DNA of 64,000 nucleotides, from contig CAJUNQ010000094.1 in assembly GCA_910587835.1 (NCBI GenBank), positions 82,187-146,186 on the forward strand. The letters are read 5' to 3'. The translations under genes and the position numbers were made by a program. This document shows positions 38,051 through 48,051 of this stretch, one piece after another; position 1 is the stretch's first letter, and each line of letters opens with the position of its first letter. A model generated the notes under the pieces. That model was not told the origin of the DNA. It made no database searches and was given only the letters and a program-made list of their open reading frames with translations. Source of the DNA: an uncultured Oscillospiraceae bacterium. Lineage in GTDB: Bacteria; Bacillota; Clostridia; Oscillospirales; Acutalibacteraceae.

Positions 38051-40120
38051 TCACTCTCCCGAAGGCTGAATACCGCCTCCGGTCCCCTCCTGATCCTCAG
38101 AGGATGGGTCAGGCTCTGGTTCATCGCCGCCATTGGAGGGCGGCGTAAACTCAAAGGTCTGGTTTACGGTCACTTCCTGCGTATCATAGTTAAAGGTAAG
38201 ATACATATAATCCTGGTCGTTCAGGCGCACCACCACATTCTCCTGACCAGAGGTGCCGGAGAAGGAAAGGTCATAGCCCCCTGCATAGGCGGGGTTGACC
38301 GTCTCCTGGGCCACCACAGAGCCGTTACGGTAGACCTTCAGCTCCACATCCATATCCACAGAGGCGGGCAGATCCACGCGCTTGCTCAGGTTTTTGACAG
38401 CGCCCTTGCCAGAGCTGATGATAATATCTACCGTCGCGCCCTCCGACACCTCAGAGCCGGGAGCGGGATTGGTGCTGATGACCATGTCCTTTTCCAAAGA
38501 ACTGCTGTCGTCGGTGAGCACATTGCCCACATTCAGCTTTGCCTCCTGCAGACGCTTTTCCACATCATACCGGGTCTTCCCCTCCAAATCCTCCGGTACC
38601 TTCACCTTTTTGGTGGCAGGGCCCTTGCTCACCTTCAGCTTGACCGTGCTGCCCACGTCGACCATGGTATTCGCAGGAGGATCGGTTACTACCACATTGC
38701 CCACAGCTACTTCATCATCCGCCACGTTCTCTGTGGTAAATTTCAGATTCATTTCCTTCAGCAGCGCAATGGCGTCCGCCTGAGAATAGTTCTTCATGTC
38801 CGGAACCGCGACCTGCTCCACTTTACCGTTGACCTGCAGCTCCACCTCAGAGCCCTTCTTCACCATAATCCCCGGGTTGGGGTTCTGGCGCATGATCTGC
38901 CCTGTGGGCAGGTCCGGGTCATTGCCCTCTGTGCGCTTGAACTTGAAATTCTCTGTATAGACCGGGTCAGCCAGAACCTCATCATACAGCTTCCCCACAA
39001 AATTCTCCATCTGTACCTGTTCGTCTTCTTCCGGCGTGGTCAGCGTCTCCCAGTTCCGCAGCAGCCACACAGCGCCTACGGCAAGGGCGACAATAATCAC
39101 TGCCGCAATAACCCCCTTGACCACCATAGCGCCCGCCGCCCCCCGGTTGGCCCGGACATACTCCTCCTCATACTCATAGCTGTCGTTATAGCTGGGCTTG
39201 AACCGGGCGGAATCGTAGGAGTCAATATTTCGGGAGGCTTCGTAAGGGGACGAAGAACGAATCGGCTGCATATCATAATGAAATACCATGCCGGGATTCC
39301 TGCGGAAGCGGTCGATATCATCCAGCATCTCCCCCGCCGACTGGAAGCGGTCCACCGGGTTTTTCTCCATAGCCCGCATGGTAATCTGTTCCAGGCCTCT
39401 GGGCAGATTAGGGTTCAGTTCCCGGGGCATCGTGGGCTTGGCCTGCAACTGCATCAACGCTACAGAAACAGCGTTGTCCGCCACAAAGGGCAACCGGCCG
39501 GTAATCATCTCATAAAGCATAACGCCCACCGAGTAAATATCAGCCTTGTCAGTGATATAATCCCCCCGGGCCTGCTCCGGCGCAATATAGTGCACCGAAC
39601 CGATAGCCTTGTCAGTCATGGTCTGGGTCTCGCTCTGAGAGAACCGGGCAATGCCAAAGTCCGTCACCTTAATGGTGCCATTCTGCAGCAGCATCACGTT
39701 CTGGGGCTTAATGTCCCTGTGAATGATGCCCTTTTCATGGGCGTGCTCCAAAGCCATCAATATCTGAATGGTAAAGTGCAGCGCCTCGTCCCAACGAATC
39801 ACACCCTCCTGCTCAATATACTGCTTCAGGGTGATGCCGTCAATATACTCCATAACGATATACTGCAGCCGGTCGCCAAAGCTCACGTCGTGCACCTCTA
39901 CGATATTGGGATGGGACAGCAGTGTAATCGCTTTCGCCTCATTGCGGAACCGCCGGAGAAAATCGCTGTTGTCCGAAAATTCCTCTTTAAGAATTTTAAT
40001 GGCGACCCAACGGTCCTCTACCCGGTCATAGGCCCGGTACACACAGGCCATACCGCCCACGCCGATGAGGTTGTGAATCTCATACTTTCCGTCCAATCGT
40101 TTGCCAATAAACTTATCCAT
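38051..40120 (-). CDS. prkC: Ser/Thr protein kinase PrkC with PASTA domains
   Basis: A membrane kinase that senses peptidoglycan fragments and, in spore formers, can trigger germination. The kinase domain (1-270) has the glycine loop IGVGGMACVY, catalytic Lys in VAIKILK, HRDIKPQN and DFGIARF. One membrane helix (near 335-355) follows. The extracellular part has three PASTA repeats (for example VPDMKNYSQADAIALLKEMN and VPEDLEGKTRYDVEKRL), then a beta-rich segment and an acidic Pro-rich tail. At 689 aa it is slightly longer than B. subtilis PrkC. Cotranscribed with prpC. Confidence 0.96.
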   Translation of the reverse strand: MDKFIGKRLDGKYEIHNLIGVGGMACVYRAYDRVEDRWVAIKILKEEFSDNSDFLRRFRNEAKAITLLSHPNIVEVHDVSFGDRLQYIVMEYIDGITLKQYIEQEGVIRWDEALHFTIQILMALEHAHEKGIIHRDIKPQNVMLLQNGTIKVTDFGIARFSQSETQTMTDKAIGSVHYIAPEQARGDYITDKADIYSVGVMLYEMITGRLPFVADNAVSVALMQLQAKPTMPRELNPNLPRGLEQITMRAMEKNPVDRFQSAGEMLDDIDRFRRNPGMVFHYDMQPIRSSSPYEASRNIDSYDSARFKPSYNDSYEYEEEYVRANRGAAGAMVVKGVIAAVIIVALAVGAVWLLRNWETLTTPEEDEQVQMENFVGKLYDEVLADPVYTENFKFKRTEGNDPDLPTGQIMRQNPNPGIMVKKGSEVELQVNGKVEQVAVPDMKNYSQADAIALLKEMNLKFTTENVADDEVAVGNVVVTDPPANTMVDVGSTVKLKVSKGPATKKVKVPEDLEGKTRYDVEKRLQEAKLNVGNVLTDDSSSLEKDMVISTNPAPGSEVSEGATVDIIISSGKGAVKNLSKRVDLPASVDMDVELKVYRNGSVVAQETVNPAYAGGYDLSFSGTSGQENVVVRLNDQDYMYLTFNYDTQEVTVNQTFEFTPPSNGGDEPEPDPSSEDQEGTGGGIQPSGE

Positions 40121-40144
40121 AAGCCTTTTACCCCCAGCTTTCTA

Positions 40145-40882
40145 TCAGATATTATTGACCACAGCCACGGTGATATTATCCGCCCCGCCGCTGTCTACCG
40201 CATACTGGATCAGTTTCTCCACCAGGGCTTCTCCACTATGGCTGTATTCGTTCATGTACTGCTCCAAAAGGCCGTCCTCCATATATCCTGTCAGCCCATC
40301 CGTACAGGCCAGAGCCCAGTCGCCGGCGTGAAAGTCCCACACGGAATAGTCCGCCGACACCGCGTCGTGCACGCCTAATACCCGGGTGATAATATTCCTG
40401 CGGGGATGGGTGCGGGCCTGTTCCTTGGTGATCTGGCCAAAATTTACCAGGTCCTGCACATAGGAGTGGTCCATGGTGATCTGGGTCAGCCCGTTTCCGT
40501 TTTTCAGGTACGCCCGGCTGTCGCCCACATGGGCCACATGAAGACGGCCCTGGTCGGCCAGCATAACCACCGCCGTGGTTCCCATGCCCCGAAGCTCCGG
40601 CTGTTCCCGGGCTGCTTCATATATAGCGGTATTGGCCCGGCATATGGCATTGATCATCATGCTTTTGATATTGCCCTGGCTCATATTCCCGGCAAATTTT
40701 TCCTTCAGCTGCTCCTCAATCTGGTCCACCGCAATGGCGCTGGCCACATTGCCTCCGTTGGCGCCGCCCATTCCGTCGCACACCACCGCCCAGGCGCTGC
40801 TGTCAGAAAAGCTGCCGCACCGGCAGGCGTCCTGGTTCGATTTGCGCACCGGTCCGGCGTCTGTGGCAAAATCAACCCTCAT
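40145..40882 (-). CDS. prpC: PP2C-family protein phosphatase PrpC
   Basis: Metal-dependent Ser/Thr phosphatase that reverses PrkC phosphorylation. Motifs are DAGPVRKSNQDA, VVCDGMGGANGGNVAS, GTTAVVMLADQGRLHVAHVGDSRAY, CTDGLTGYM and GGADNITVAVV. Start at ATG 40882 (245 aa) because AGGAGG is 8 nt away; the ATG two codons earlier is only 2-3 nt from it. It overlaps the rlmN stop by 11 nt and is followed by prkC. Confidence 0.96.
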   Translation of the reverse strand: MRVDFATDAGPVRKSNQDACRCGSFSDSSAWAVVCDGMGGANGGNVASAIAVDQIEEQLKEKFAGNMSQGNIKSMMINAICRANTAIYEAAREQPELRGMGTTAVVMLADQGRLHVAHVGDSRAYLKNGNGLTQITMDHSYVQDLVNFGQITKEQARTHPRRNIITRVLGVHDAVSADYSVWDFHAGDWALACTDGLTGYMEDGLLEQYMNEYSHSGEALVEKLIQYAVDSGGADNITVAVVNNI

Positions 40883-41915
40883 GTCCATTCCCTCCTTTAT
40901 ATTTTCGGCGAAGCTGCCCGCAAGAGGCCTCAATGTCAGACCCCAGAGTCCTGCGCACGGTAGCGGTACAGCCTCCCGCCTCCAATATCTCCACAAATCG
41001 TTTCAGGCATGCGCTGCTGCTCCTTTTATAGCCCGCGCCGGTCACATCGTTTACCGGAATCAGATTCACATGGGCAGGCATACCCCGTAGCTTTTTCGTC
41101 AGTTCTCTGGCGCACCAGTCCATATCATTCACACCGCTGATCATGGCATATTCAAAGGATATCCGCCTGCCTGTCTCTCTGGCATAATGACGGCAAGCTT
41201 TCAGCAGCTCCCCCATATTCCATCTCTTATTGACCGGCATGGTCTGGCTGCGGATCTCGTCATTGGGCGCATGCAGAGAGATGGACAGGGTCAGCTGCAA
41301 TTTCTTTTCCGCCAGCTCATAGATGCGGTCAACCACCCCGCAGGTAGAAAGGGAGATATGCCTCATCCCAATATTCATCCCCTCAGGGTGAGAAACCAAT
41401 TCCAAAAAGCGCAGTACATTCTGGAAATTGTCCAAAGGCTCCCCCATGCCCATCAGCACAATGTTAGAAATCCTGACCCCAGCGTCCAACTGGGCAGACT
41501 GGACCTGCCCCAATATCTCCGACGGCAGAAGATTCCGGGAAAACCCGCTCCTTCCGGTGGCGCAGAAGCTGCAATTCATTTTACACCCGACCTGGGTGGA
41601 AATGCAAATAGAATAGCCATGATGGTAATGCATGAGCACCGACTCCACCAGCTCGCCGTCTCCCAGCTGAAACAAATACTTTACCGTTCCATCCCGTGAG
41701 ACCCGCTTATCCACTGCCTTGACGGAGGGAATCCGGTAGTCCTCTCCCAGCCCTCCCCGCAGTTCCCGGGAGAGATCGGTCATTTCCTTAAAGCTCTCCA
41801 CGCCCCGGTGCACCCAGTGGAATACCTGCTTGGCCCGGTATCCCGGCAAGCCTTGAGCCTGAAAAGCGCGTCCCAGCTCTTCCAGGGTCATGGACTTAAT
41901 ATCCGCCTTATCCAA
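40872..41915 (-). CDS. rlmN: 23S rRNA (A2503-C2)/tRNA A37 methyltransferase RlmN
   Basis: Radical SAM dual-specificity methyltransferase. The cluster motif is CKMNCSFCATG; other signatures are VLMGMGEPLDNF, SLHAPNDEIRSQTMPVN and YAMISGVND. The N- and C-terminal active-site cysteines (STCGVV region and the C-terminal TVRRTLGSDIEASCGQLR) are present. The TTG at 41915 (347 aa) is preferred: GAGGG lies 6 nt upstream and the next residues (DKADIKSMTLEEL) match typical starts. Between rsmB and prpC, a conserved order. Confidence 0.95.
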   Translation of the reverse strand: MDKADIKSMTLEELGRAFQAQGLPGYRAKQVFHWVHRGVESFKEMTDLSRELRGGLGEDYRIPSVKAVDKRVSRDGTVKYLFQLGDGELVESVLMHYHHGYSICISTQVGCKMNCSFCATGRSGFSRNLLPSEILGQVQSAQLDAGVRISNIVLMGMGEPLDNFQNVLRFLELVSHPEGMNIGMRHISLSTCGVVDRIYELAEKKLQLTLSISLHAPNDEIRSQTMPVNKRWNMGELLKACRHYARETGRRISFEYAMISGVNDMDWCARELTKKLRGMPAHVNLIPVNDVTGAGYKRSSSACLKRFVEILEAGGCTATVRRTLGSDIEASCGQLRRKYKGGNGHEG

Positions 41916-41925
41916 CTCTTTCCCT

Positions 41926-43260
41926 CTATCCTTTGCATTTTCGGAACCGGGCTGCAAAAAAACCGTCCGACGCCCCGGAAAAGGGGGTCATAGTAAGCAT
42001 ATGCTCCGGCTCGTCAATACAGCGCTGAATTCCACAATCTATTTTCATCGGCTCAAAGCCGTTGTTTTCCTTTAAAAACCGCTCCGCTACCTGGGCGTTC
42101 TCCGCCGGATTCAAGGTGCAGGTGGAATATACCAGCACACCCCCCGGCTTTACCTTTTCCGCCGCCTGGCGCAGAATCGTATATTGCAGCTCCGGCAGCT
42201 CCTTGAACTGCTCCAAGCTGCGGTAACGTATTTCCGGCTTCCTGCGTATGACCCCAAAGCCGGAGCAGGGCACGTCGCACAGCATCCGGTCCACCTGCGG
42301 CATGGAGCCAAACCCCTGAGCCGCATCGTTCAGACCCGCCTCAATTTTATCCAACCCCAAACGCTTCGCGCCGTCTGCAATCAGCTTAACCCGACTGCTG
42401 TAAAGGTCAAACGCATACACCGGTCCCTCTGTCTCCTGGGCAATGGTAAAGCTTTTTCCACCTGGCGCGGCACAGCAGTCACAAACCGTTACACCGGGTA
42501 TAGGGTCCAGCAGCTTGCAAACCATCTGCGCAGAAAGGTCCTGCACATGAAAAAGGCCTTCCTGAAATTCCGGCAACTCGCTGGGAGAACCAACATTCTC
42601 TAAGACTGCCGCCCCTTCCACGCCAGTCAAGGGAGTTAGCTTTACACCATGTTCTGCCAATCGTTCTCTGAGCTGATCAACACTACATCTCAATCGGTTC
42701 ACTCGAATATACAAAGCTGGATGCTCCGAAAAGCTCTCCAAAAGCTGTAAAGTTACAGCCTTGCCATAGCTGCGCTGCCACAGCCGAATCAACTCCTCAG
42801 GCACCGAAAACCGCAGGCTCATCGCAGAAACTTCATCGCCCTCAGGCAGCGTGAGCTCTCCTTTTTTACGCAGCAAGCCCCGCAACACGCCATTCACGAA
42901 TCCCGACAACCGCTCCCTGCCCATTGTTTTCAGCGCGTTGATAGTCTCATTAACCGCTGCAGAATCCGGCACCCGGTCCAGATACATAATCTGATAGGCC
43001 CCACAGCGCAGCGCCGCCATGGCTGCGGCATCCGGCTTTTTCTTTGGGTCCCTCAGGCACTGCCTGAGCCAATAGTCCAGAGTCAGTCTGCGCTCCAACA
43101 CCCCATAAAACAGAGTGGACGCCAGCGCACTGTCCCGTCTGTCGAGGCCCGCGTTGTGCAAAACCTGGTCCAGCACTACATTAGAGTATCCATCCTGCTT
43201 TTCCATTTGCAGAAGCGCCTGCAGGGCAGCGCTTCTGGCGGTTTGGTTCGTCTTCTTCAT
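41926..43260 (-). CDS. rsmB: 16S rRNA (C967-C5)-methyltransferase RsmB
   Basis: An N-terminal NusB-like RNA-binding domain (ARSAALQALLQME; LDYWLRQCLRDPK) is followed by a SAM-dependent m5C methyltransferase. Motif I is CDCCAAPGGKSF, the active cysteines are in CDVPCSGFGV (motif IV) and YSTCTLNPAENA (motif VI). Length 444 aa. AAGGAT precedes the ATG. Cotranscribed with fmt and rlmN. Confidence 0.95.
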   Translation of the reverse strand: MKKTNQTARSAALQALLQMEKQDGYSNVVLDQVLHNAGLDRRDSALASTLFYGVLERRLTLDYWLRQCLRDPKKKPDAAAMAALRCGAYQIMYLDRVPDSAAVNETINALKTMGRERLSGFVNGVLRGLLRKKGELTLPEGDEVSAMSLRFSVPEELIRLWQRSYGKAVTLQLLESFSEHPALYIRVNRLRCSVDQLRERLAEHGVKLTPLTGVEGAAVLENVGSPSELPEFQEGLFHVQDLSAQMVCKLLDPIPGVTVCDCCAAPGGKSFTIAQETEGPVYAFDLYSSRVKLIADGAKRLGLDKIEAGLNDAAQGFGSMPQVDRMLCDVPCSGFGVIRRKPEIRYRSLEQFKELPELQYTILRQAAEKVKPGGVLVYSTCTLNPAENAQVAERFLKENNGFEPMKIDCGIQRCIDEPEHMLTMTPFSGASDGFFAARFRKCKG

Positions 43261-43290
43261 ATCATCCTTATAGTTTTCTGGTACGCGGTC

Positions 43291-44211
43291 TTATTCCATC
43301 ACAGCGCCGGCTGAAAGCGGGTGTCCCAGCAGGTACTCTTTACCGCCCATTTTCTTTCCCTTCTCTGTTTGCAGTTCTGTAATCCGCAGCGCATTCTGTC
43401 CACAGCACACCACCAGCTCCCCTGCAAGGTCCCATACCGTTCCCGGCTCTCCGCTGTGCTCTACCACCCGCGAACCCAACAGCTTCAGCCGTTTTCCATC
43501 CAACACTGCCGCCGCACAGGGCCAGGGGTTCAACCCCCGTATGCGGTCATGCACCTGTTGTGCGGGCATAGTCCAGTCAAGGGCCGACATCTCTTTTTTC
43601 AGCATAGGCGCCAGCGTGACCTGACTCTCATCCTGACACACCCGGGTCAAGCCCCCTTGCTGCAGCTGCTCCAATGTGTCGGTCAAAAGTTTTGCTCCCA
43701 GTATTTTCAGCCGGTCAAAGAGCTCCCCTGCGGTTTCTTCGGGCCCAATCTCCGTCTCTGCCCGTTGCAGAATATCCCCGGAGTCCATACCCTCCGCCAT
43801 ATACATAGTAGTGACGCCAGTCACAGCGTCTCCATTGAGCACCGCCCACTGAATGGGCGCAGCCCCCCGGTACTTCGGCAAAAGGGAGCCATGAACATTG
43901 ACGCAGCCCAGCTCTGGCAGCTCCAGTATCCGAGGCGGCAGCAATTTTCCATAGGCCACCACCACAATCAGCTCAGGCGCCAGCCGGGCAAGCTCCTCCT
44001 GCACAGCCTCGTCCCGCAGGGTCAATGGCTGATATACGGGAAGCCCATTCTGTAAAGCCAATTCCTTCACAGGAGGCGGCAATAATTTGTGGCCCCGGCC
44101 CTTTGGTTTATCCGGCTGGGTGTACACACCGCAGATCTCATGCCCCTGGTCGATCAGAGCCTGTAATGAGGGGACCGCAAAGTCAGGCGTACCCATAAAC
44201 ACAATGCGCAT
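43291..44211 (-). CDS. fmt: Methionyl-tRNA formyltransferase
   Basis: Formylates initiator Met-tRNA using 10-formyl-THF. Motifs are MRIVFMGTPDFAVPSLQALI, the catalytic region VNVHGSLLPKYRGAAPIQWA and GVTTMYMAEGMDSGDIL. A C-terminal OB-like domain follows. Length 306 aa. AGGAGAGA lies just before the ATG. It follows def by 11 nt, the usual coupling of formylation and deformylation genes. Confidence 0.96.
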   Translation of the reverse strand: MRIVFMGTPDFAVPSLQALIDQGHEICGVYTQPDKPKGRGHKLLPPPVKELALQNGLPVYQPLTLRDEAVQEELARLAPELIVVVAYGKLLPPRILELPELGCVNVHGSLLPKYRGAAPIQWAVLNGDAVTGVTTMYMAEGMDSGDILQRAETEIGPEETAGELFDRLKILGAKLLTDTLEQLQQGGLTRVCQDESQVTLAPMLKKEMSALDWTMPAQQVHDRIRGLNPWPCAAAVLDGKRLKLLGSRVVEHSGEPGTVWDLAGELVVCCGQNALRITELQTEKGKKMGGKEYLLGHPLSAGAVME

Positions 44212-44222
44212 TCTGTCTCTCC

Positions 44223-44705
44223 TTATTTTTCTTCTCTCAGGGCTTCAATCTCCTCCTGGGTCAGCATCCGGCTGGCCTTATCAGTAAACACGACCCCATG
44301 AAGATGGTCGATCTCATGGCAGAAGGCCCGGGCGCACAGCTCGTCGCCTGTCGTCTCAAACCACTTGCCCTTACGGTTCTGCGCCCTGACCGTCACCCGC
44401 ATGGGGCGGGTCACCTCACCCCATTCGTTGGGCAGAGAAAGGCAGCCCTCCGGCCCTGTCTGCTCTCCTTCTGTGGCAATAATCTCCGGGTTGATCAATT
44501 CAATAGGCCCATCGCCAACGTCGACAATACATACCCGCCGCAATACGCCCACCTGCGGCGCTGCCAGCCCCGCGCCGTTGGCTTCATACAGGGTATCCTG
44601 CATATCGTCCAGCAGCTGGTGGAGCTTACGGTCAAACTTCTCCACCGGGCGGCACTCCTTTTTCAAAATATCTTCTCCAAACTGTACAATATTCCGAATG
44701 GCCAT
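44223..44705 (-). CDS. def: Peptide deformylase
   Basis: Removes N-formyl groups from nascent proteins; metal-dependent. The three family motifs are GAGLAAPQVG (44-53), EGCLS (86-90, metal ligand C88) and HEIDH (130-134). At 160 aa it is the short form. It lies between priA and fmt, an order found in many Firmicutes. Confidence 0.97.
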   Translation of the reverse strand: MAIRNIVQFGEDILKKECRPVEKFDRKLHQLLDDMQDTLYEANGAGLAAPQVGVLRRVCIVDVGDGPIELINPEIIATEGEQTGPEGCLSLPNEWGEVTRPMRVTVRAQNRKGKWFETTGDELCARAFCHEIDHLHGVVFTDKASRMLTQEEIEALREEK

Positions 44706-44749
44706 AGCTCATTGTCATATCCTTTCTGACTGTATACTGGCTGTACGCC

Positions 44750-47197
44750 TTACATCACTCGATTGGGATTCGGGTCCGCATATACGGTCACTGGCTGAAA
44801 TTCCTTGATCCCGGAAAAATCTCCCAAGAGCCTTGCAATCATCTCCCGCAGACGGGGTGTATTCTTACATTTTATGATCAGCTTATACCGGTATTTCCCA
44901 CTGACCTTTGCCACCGACGCCGGCGACGGCCGCAGAACCCGCAGGGGCATACCTGCATATTCCCGCTCCACCAGTTGACCCAGCTCCTGCAAAAACCGCT
45001 CCGCCGCCTGCCGGGTAAGCGGATCCTCCGGCCCCACAAAGCCAATCACAAGAATGTCCACATAGGGCGGATAGAGCAGGGCCTTGCGGTAGTGGAGCTC
45101 CCGCTGGGCAAAGCCAAAATAATCCTGCTTCGCCGCCAGATGAAGCACCGGGTTCTCCGGGACAAAGGTCTGCACAATAGCCCGGCCCGGGTACTTCCCC
45201 CGCCCCGCCCGGCCAATTACCTGGGTAAGCAGGTCAAAGGTGCGCTCGTTGCTGCGAAAATCATCGCTGTAAAGAGACTGGTCCGCAGAGAGCACCCCCA
45301 CTAAAGTGACATTCTCAAAGTCGAGTCCCTTTGCCACCATCTGGGTCCCCACCATAATGTCATACTCCCCCCTGGCGAACTCCGCCAGCCGGCGCTCCAA
45401 GGAATACCGGCCCGACATAGAGTCTGTATCCACCCGCAGAACCCGCGCCTCAGGCAGCAGCGCCCGGAGCTGCTCCTCCGCCTTTTGCGTCCCAAGCCCC
45501 CGGAAAGCAAGCCGGTCGCTGCCGCAAGTGGGACATTTTTTCAGCAAAGGAGTGGAATACCCGCAGTAATGACACATCAGCCTCCGATTCGCGCTGTGAT
45601 AGGTGAGGGAGATGCTGCAATTCGGACAACTCACCACCTCCCGGCAAGAGCGGCAGCTGACAAAGGTGTGGTAGCCCCGCCGGTTCAGCAAAACAATCGA
45701 TTGCTTCCCCTGTTCCAGGTTCTGGGCCAACGCCTCTGCCAGAGTAGAGCCAATCGCGTTCTCGCTGCCCGGGTAGTCCTCCCAGTTCATGTCGGCAAGC
45801 ATTACCTCTGGCAGCTGGGCCTCCCCAAACCGGGCCTCTAACCTGTGAAACAGGAATTTACCCTCCTTGGCCATAGAATAGGCCTCTACCGATGGTGTAG
45901 CCGAGGACAGCAGACAAAATGCTTCTGCTTTGGCGCAACGGTAGCGGGCCACCTCCCTGGCGTCATAACGGGGGCTGGACTCCGATTTATAGGTATGCTC
46001 CTGCTCCTCGTCAATGACAATCAGCCCCAGCTCCTTTACCGGGGCAAACACCGCCGAGCGGGTCCCCACCGCGATTCGCGCCTCTCCCCGGCGCAGTCGC
46101 TTCCATTCGTCCAGCCGTTCCCCCAAAGACAGGCCGCTGTGAAGCACCGCCACACTGTCCCCAAAATTCTGTTGAAACAGACAGAGCGTCTGGGCAGTCA
46201 AAGAGATCTCCGGCACCATGACGATCACGCCCCTGCCCTTCTTCAGCACATACTCAATAAGCTTGAGAAACACAGACGTCTTTCCGCTGCCGGTAACGCC
46301 ATACAGCAGAGCGCACCGCCGGCCCTCCGCAGCGTGCTCATACTCGTCGCAGAGCCCATCCAGGGCTTGCTGCTGAGAGGGGGAAAGCACCAGCTGAGAC
46401 AGACTCTGGGTCCTGCCCTCCATGGACTCCGGCCTGCGGTAGACCTCATACTCAAAAACCTCTGCCGCGCCCTTTTCCGCCAGTGCCTTGACCACAGAAG
46501 ACGAAGCGCCGGTAAAATAGCAAAGCTCCTTTTCCGCCGCCTCCCCTACCTCCACCAACACCTGGTAGACCTCCCGCTGCCGGGGCGTCAGCTTGCCGGT
46601 ATAATCCAAGACAGGCCGCACCATCCGGGAGACCGCGTCCTTAATCCGGCTTGCAGCCAGATTCACCCTGCACACCACGCCCTTGTCCAAAAGCCTCTGC
46701 AGCTCCGGACAAGTTCGATCAATTCCCAAGGCAGCCGACAGCTTTTCAAAGGGCATGGCCCGGCCGGCAGAACGCAGAGCGGTAATGATCTGCCAGGACA
46801 CATTGTCCCAGGCCTCCCGGTCAAAGTCTGTAAACCCCTGCTCCAGCACATAGCTGTCCTTAAGACGAAGCTGCATTCCCGCGGGCAGCATCAGCTTGAC
46901 CGCCTCAAACAGGGTACAGTAATACCGGTCCTTCATCCAAACAGCCATTTCCAAAGCCTGAGCCTCCAGCACCGGCTCCTGGTCCAGCACCCTGGAGATC
47001 GACTTCAGCCGTTCCCCCTCCTGGCCACCCAGAGAGAATACCATGCCCACCCGTTCCCGATTCCCCGCGCCAAAGGGTACGGTCACCCGCATCCCGGGGA
47101 GCAGCCGCTCCCGCAGCTGCTCCGGCACCCGGTAGGTGAACAGCTTGTCAAAATGGTAGACTGCATTCTCTACCGCTACCTGGGCCAGAGACGTCAT
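44750..47197 (-). CDS. priA: Primosomal protein N' (replication restart helicase PriA)
   Basis: Restarts stalled forks by loading the replicative helicase. The N-terminal DNA-binding domain (VAVENAVYHFDKLFTYRVP) is followed by Walker A GVTGSGKTSVF, the DEEQEH box and paired zinc cysteines (CRSCREVVSCPNCS; CHYCGYSTPLLKKCPTCG). Helicase motif V/VI region is VGTQMVAKGLDF and QVIGRAGRG. Length 815 aa. The ATG overlaps the rpoZ stop as ATGA. Confidence 0.97.
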   Translation of the reverse strand: MTSLAQVAVENAVYHFDKLFTYRVPEQLRERLLPGMRVTVPFGAGNRERVGMVFSLGGQEGERLKSISRVLDQEPVLEAQALEMAVWMKDRYYCTLFEAVKLMLPAGMQLRLKDSYVLEQGFTDFDREAWDNVSWQIITALRSAGRAMPFEKLSAALGIDRTCPELQRLLDKGVVCRVNLAASRIKDAVSRMVRPVLDYTGKLTPRQREVYQVLVEVGEAAEKELCYFTGASSSVVKALAEKGAAEVFEYEVYRRPESMEGRTQSLSQLVLSPSQQQALDGLCDEYEHAAEGRRCALLYGVTGSGKTSVFLKLIEYVLKKGRGVIVMVPEISLTAQTLCLFQQNFGDSVAVLHSGLSLGERLDEWKRLRRGEARIAVGTRSAVFAPVKELGLIVIDEEQEHTYKSESSPRYDAREVARYRCAKAEAFCLLSSATPSVEAYSMAKEGKFLFHRLEARFGEAQLPEVMLADMNWEDYPGSENAIGSTLAEALAQNLEQGKQSIVLLNRRGYHTFVSCRSCREVVSCPNCSISLTYHSANRRLMCHYCGYSTPLLKKCPTCGSDRLAFRGLGTQKAEEQLRALLPEARVLRVDTDSMSGRYSLERRLAEFARGEYDIMVGTQMVAKGLDFENVTLVGVLSADQSLYSDDFRSNERTFDLLTQVIGRAGRGKYPGRAIVQTFVPENPVLHLAAKQDYFGFAQRELHYRKALLYPPYVDILVIGFVGPEDPLTRQAAERFLQELGQLVEREYAGMPLRVLRPSPASVAKVSGKYRYKLIIKCKNTPRLREMIARLLGDFSGIKEFQPVTVYADPNPNRVM

Positions 47198-47400
47198 CCT
47201 TCGATTTCTTTTGGCTCAATAATACGGTATCGGTCCTGAACAAAGTCCTGAACAGCCAGGTCTACCGGCTTTTCCACCAGCTTAGCCCCTTCATTTTCCG
47301 CCTGCTCCGAGATCTGCCGGGCCCGCTTGGCAACGGCAATCACCAGGGAATATTGGTTCATGTGGGGCGTTTTGATAATGTTTGCAGATGGCTTCAGCAT
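47194..47400 (-). CDS. rpoZ: RNA polymerase omega subunit
   Basis: A 68-aa assembly subunit of RNA polymerase. The N-terminal region NQYSLVIAVAKRARQI is the conserved core, and the C-terminal DFVQDRYRIIEPKEIEG is short. The ATG has GGAAAG upstream. The gmk-rpoZ-priA order is conserved in Firmicutes. Confidence 0.93.
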   Translation of the reverse strand: MLKPSANIIKTPHMNQYSLVIAVAKRARQISEQAENEGAKLVEKPVDLAVQDFVQDRYRIIEPKEIEG

Positions 47401-47444
47401 ACTGATACCACTTTCCTTTCTCTGTTACATGGTATTGTCGTACT

Positions 47445-48050
47445 TTATCTATTCAAAACCTGCTGAACGAAGCCAGGATTTCTGACATATTTTCTCTTTT
47501 CACTTCGGAGGATCGCCAGCATGTCCTCCACTGCGTCCTCCAAACGGTCGTTGACTACAATATAGTCATAGTCCTCCGCATGGGGCAACTCCTCCCGGGC
47601 AGCGGCCAGCCGCTTGCGGACTGTCTCATCATCCTCTGTGCCCCGGTCCCGCAGACGCTTTTCCAGCACCTCCATAGAGGGCGGGGTAATGAACACCGAA
47701 ACACAGTCCGGAGCCAGCCTTTTAATCTGCGCTCCGCCCTGCACGTCAATTTCCAGCACCACGTCCAACCCCTGAGCCAGCCACTCCTCAACCGGTTCCC
47801 TGGGGGTGCCGTAGCAGTTGCCCACATATTCAGCGTGTTCCAGCATCCGGCCTCCGGCCACCAGCTCCTGAAATTCCTCCCGGCTCATGAAATAGTAGTC
47901 CTTCCCGTTCTCCTCTCCGGGCCGAGGCTGGCGGGTTGTGGCCGAAACCGACATTCTCAGGTTCCCGTCCTGCCGGAACAGCTCCTTCAGAATCGTACCC
48001 TTTCCCCCGGCCGATGGCGCGGAGACCACCAGCAATATTCCTTTTTTCAT
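47445..48050 (-). CDS. gmk: Guanylate kinase
   Basis: Phosphorylates GMP to GDP. The P-loop is SAPSAGGKGTILK, then SVSATTRQPRPGEENGKDYY, which binds GMP, and the VVLEIDVQGGAQI segment. At 201 aa from ATG 48050 (GGAG 8 nt upstream) it is family-typical; a 12-codon extension is open upstream but overlaps remA. It lies directly after remA. Confidence 0.96.
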   Translation of the reverse strand: MKKGILLVVSAPSAGGKGTILKELFRQDGNLRMSVSATTRQPRPGEENGKDYYFMSREEFQELVAGGRMLEHAEYVGNCYGTPREPVEEWLAQGLDVVLEIDVQGGAQIKRLAPDCVSVFITPPSMEVLEKRLRDRGTEDDETVRKRLAAAREELPHAEDYDYIVVNDRLEDAVEDMLAILRSEKRKYVRNPGFVQQVLNR

Positions 48051-48051
48051 C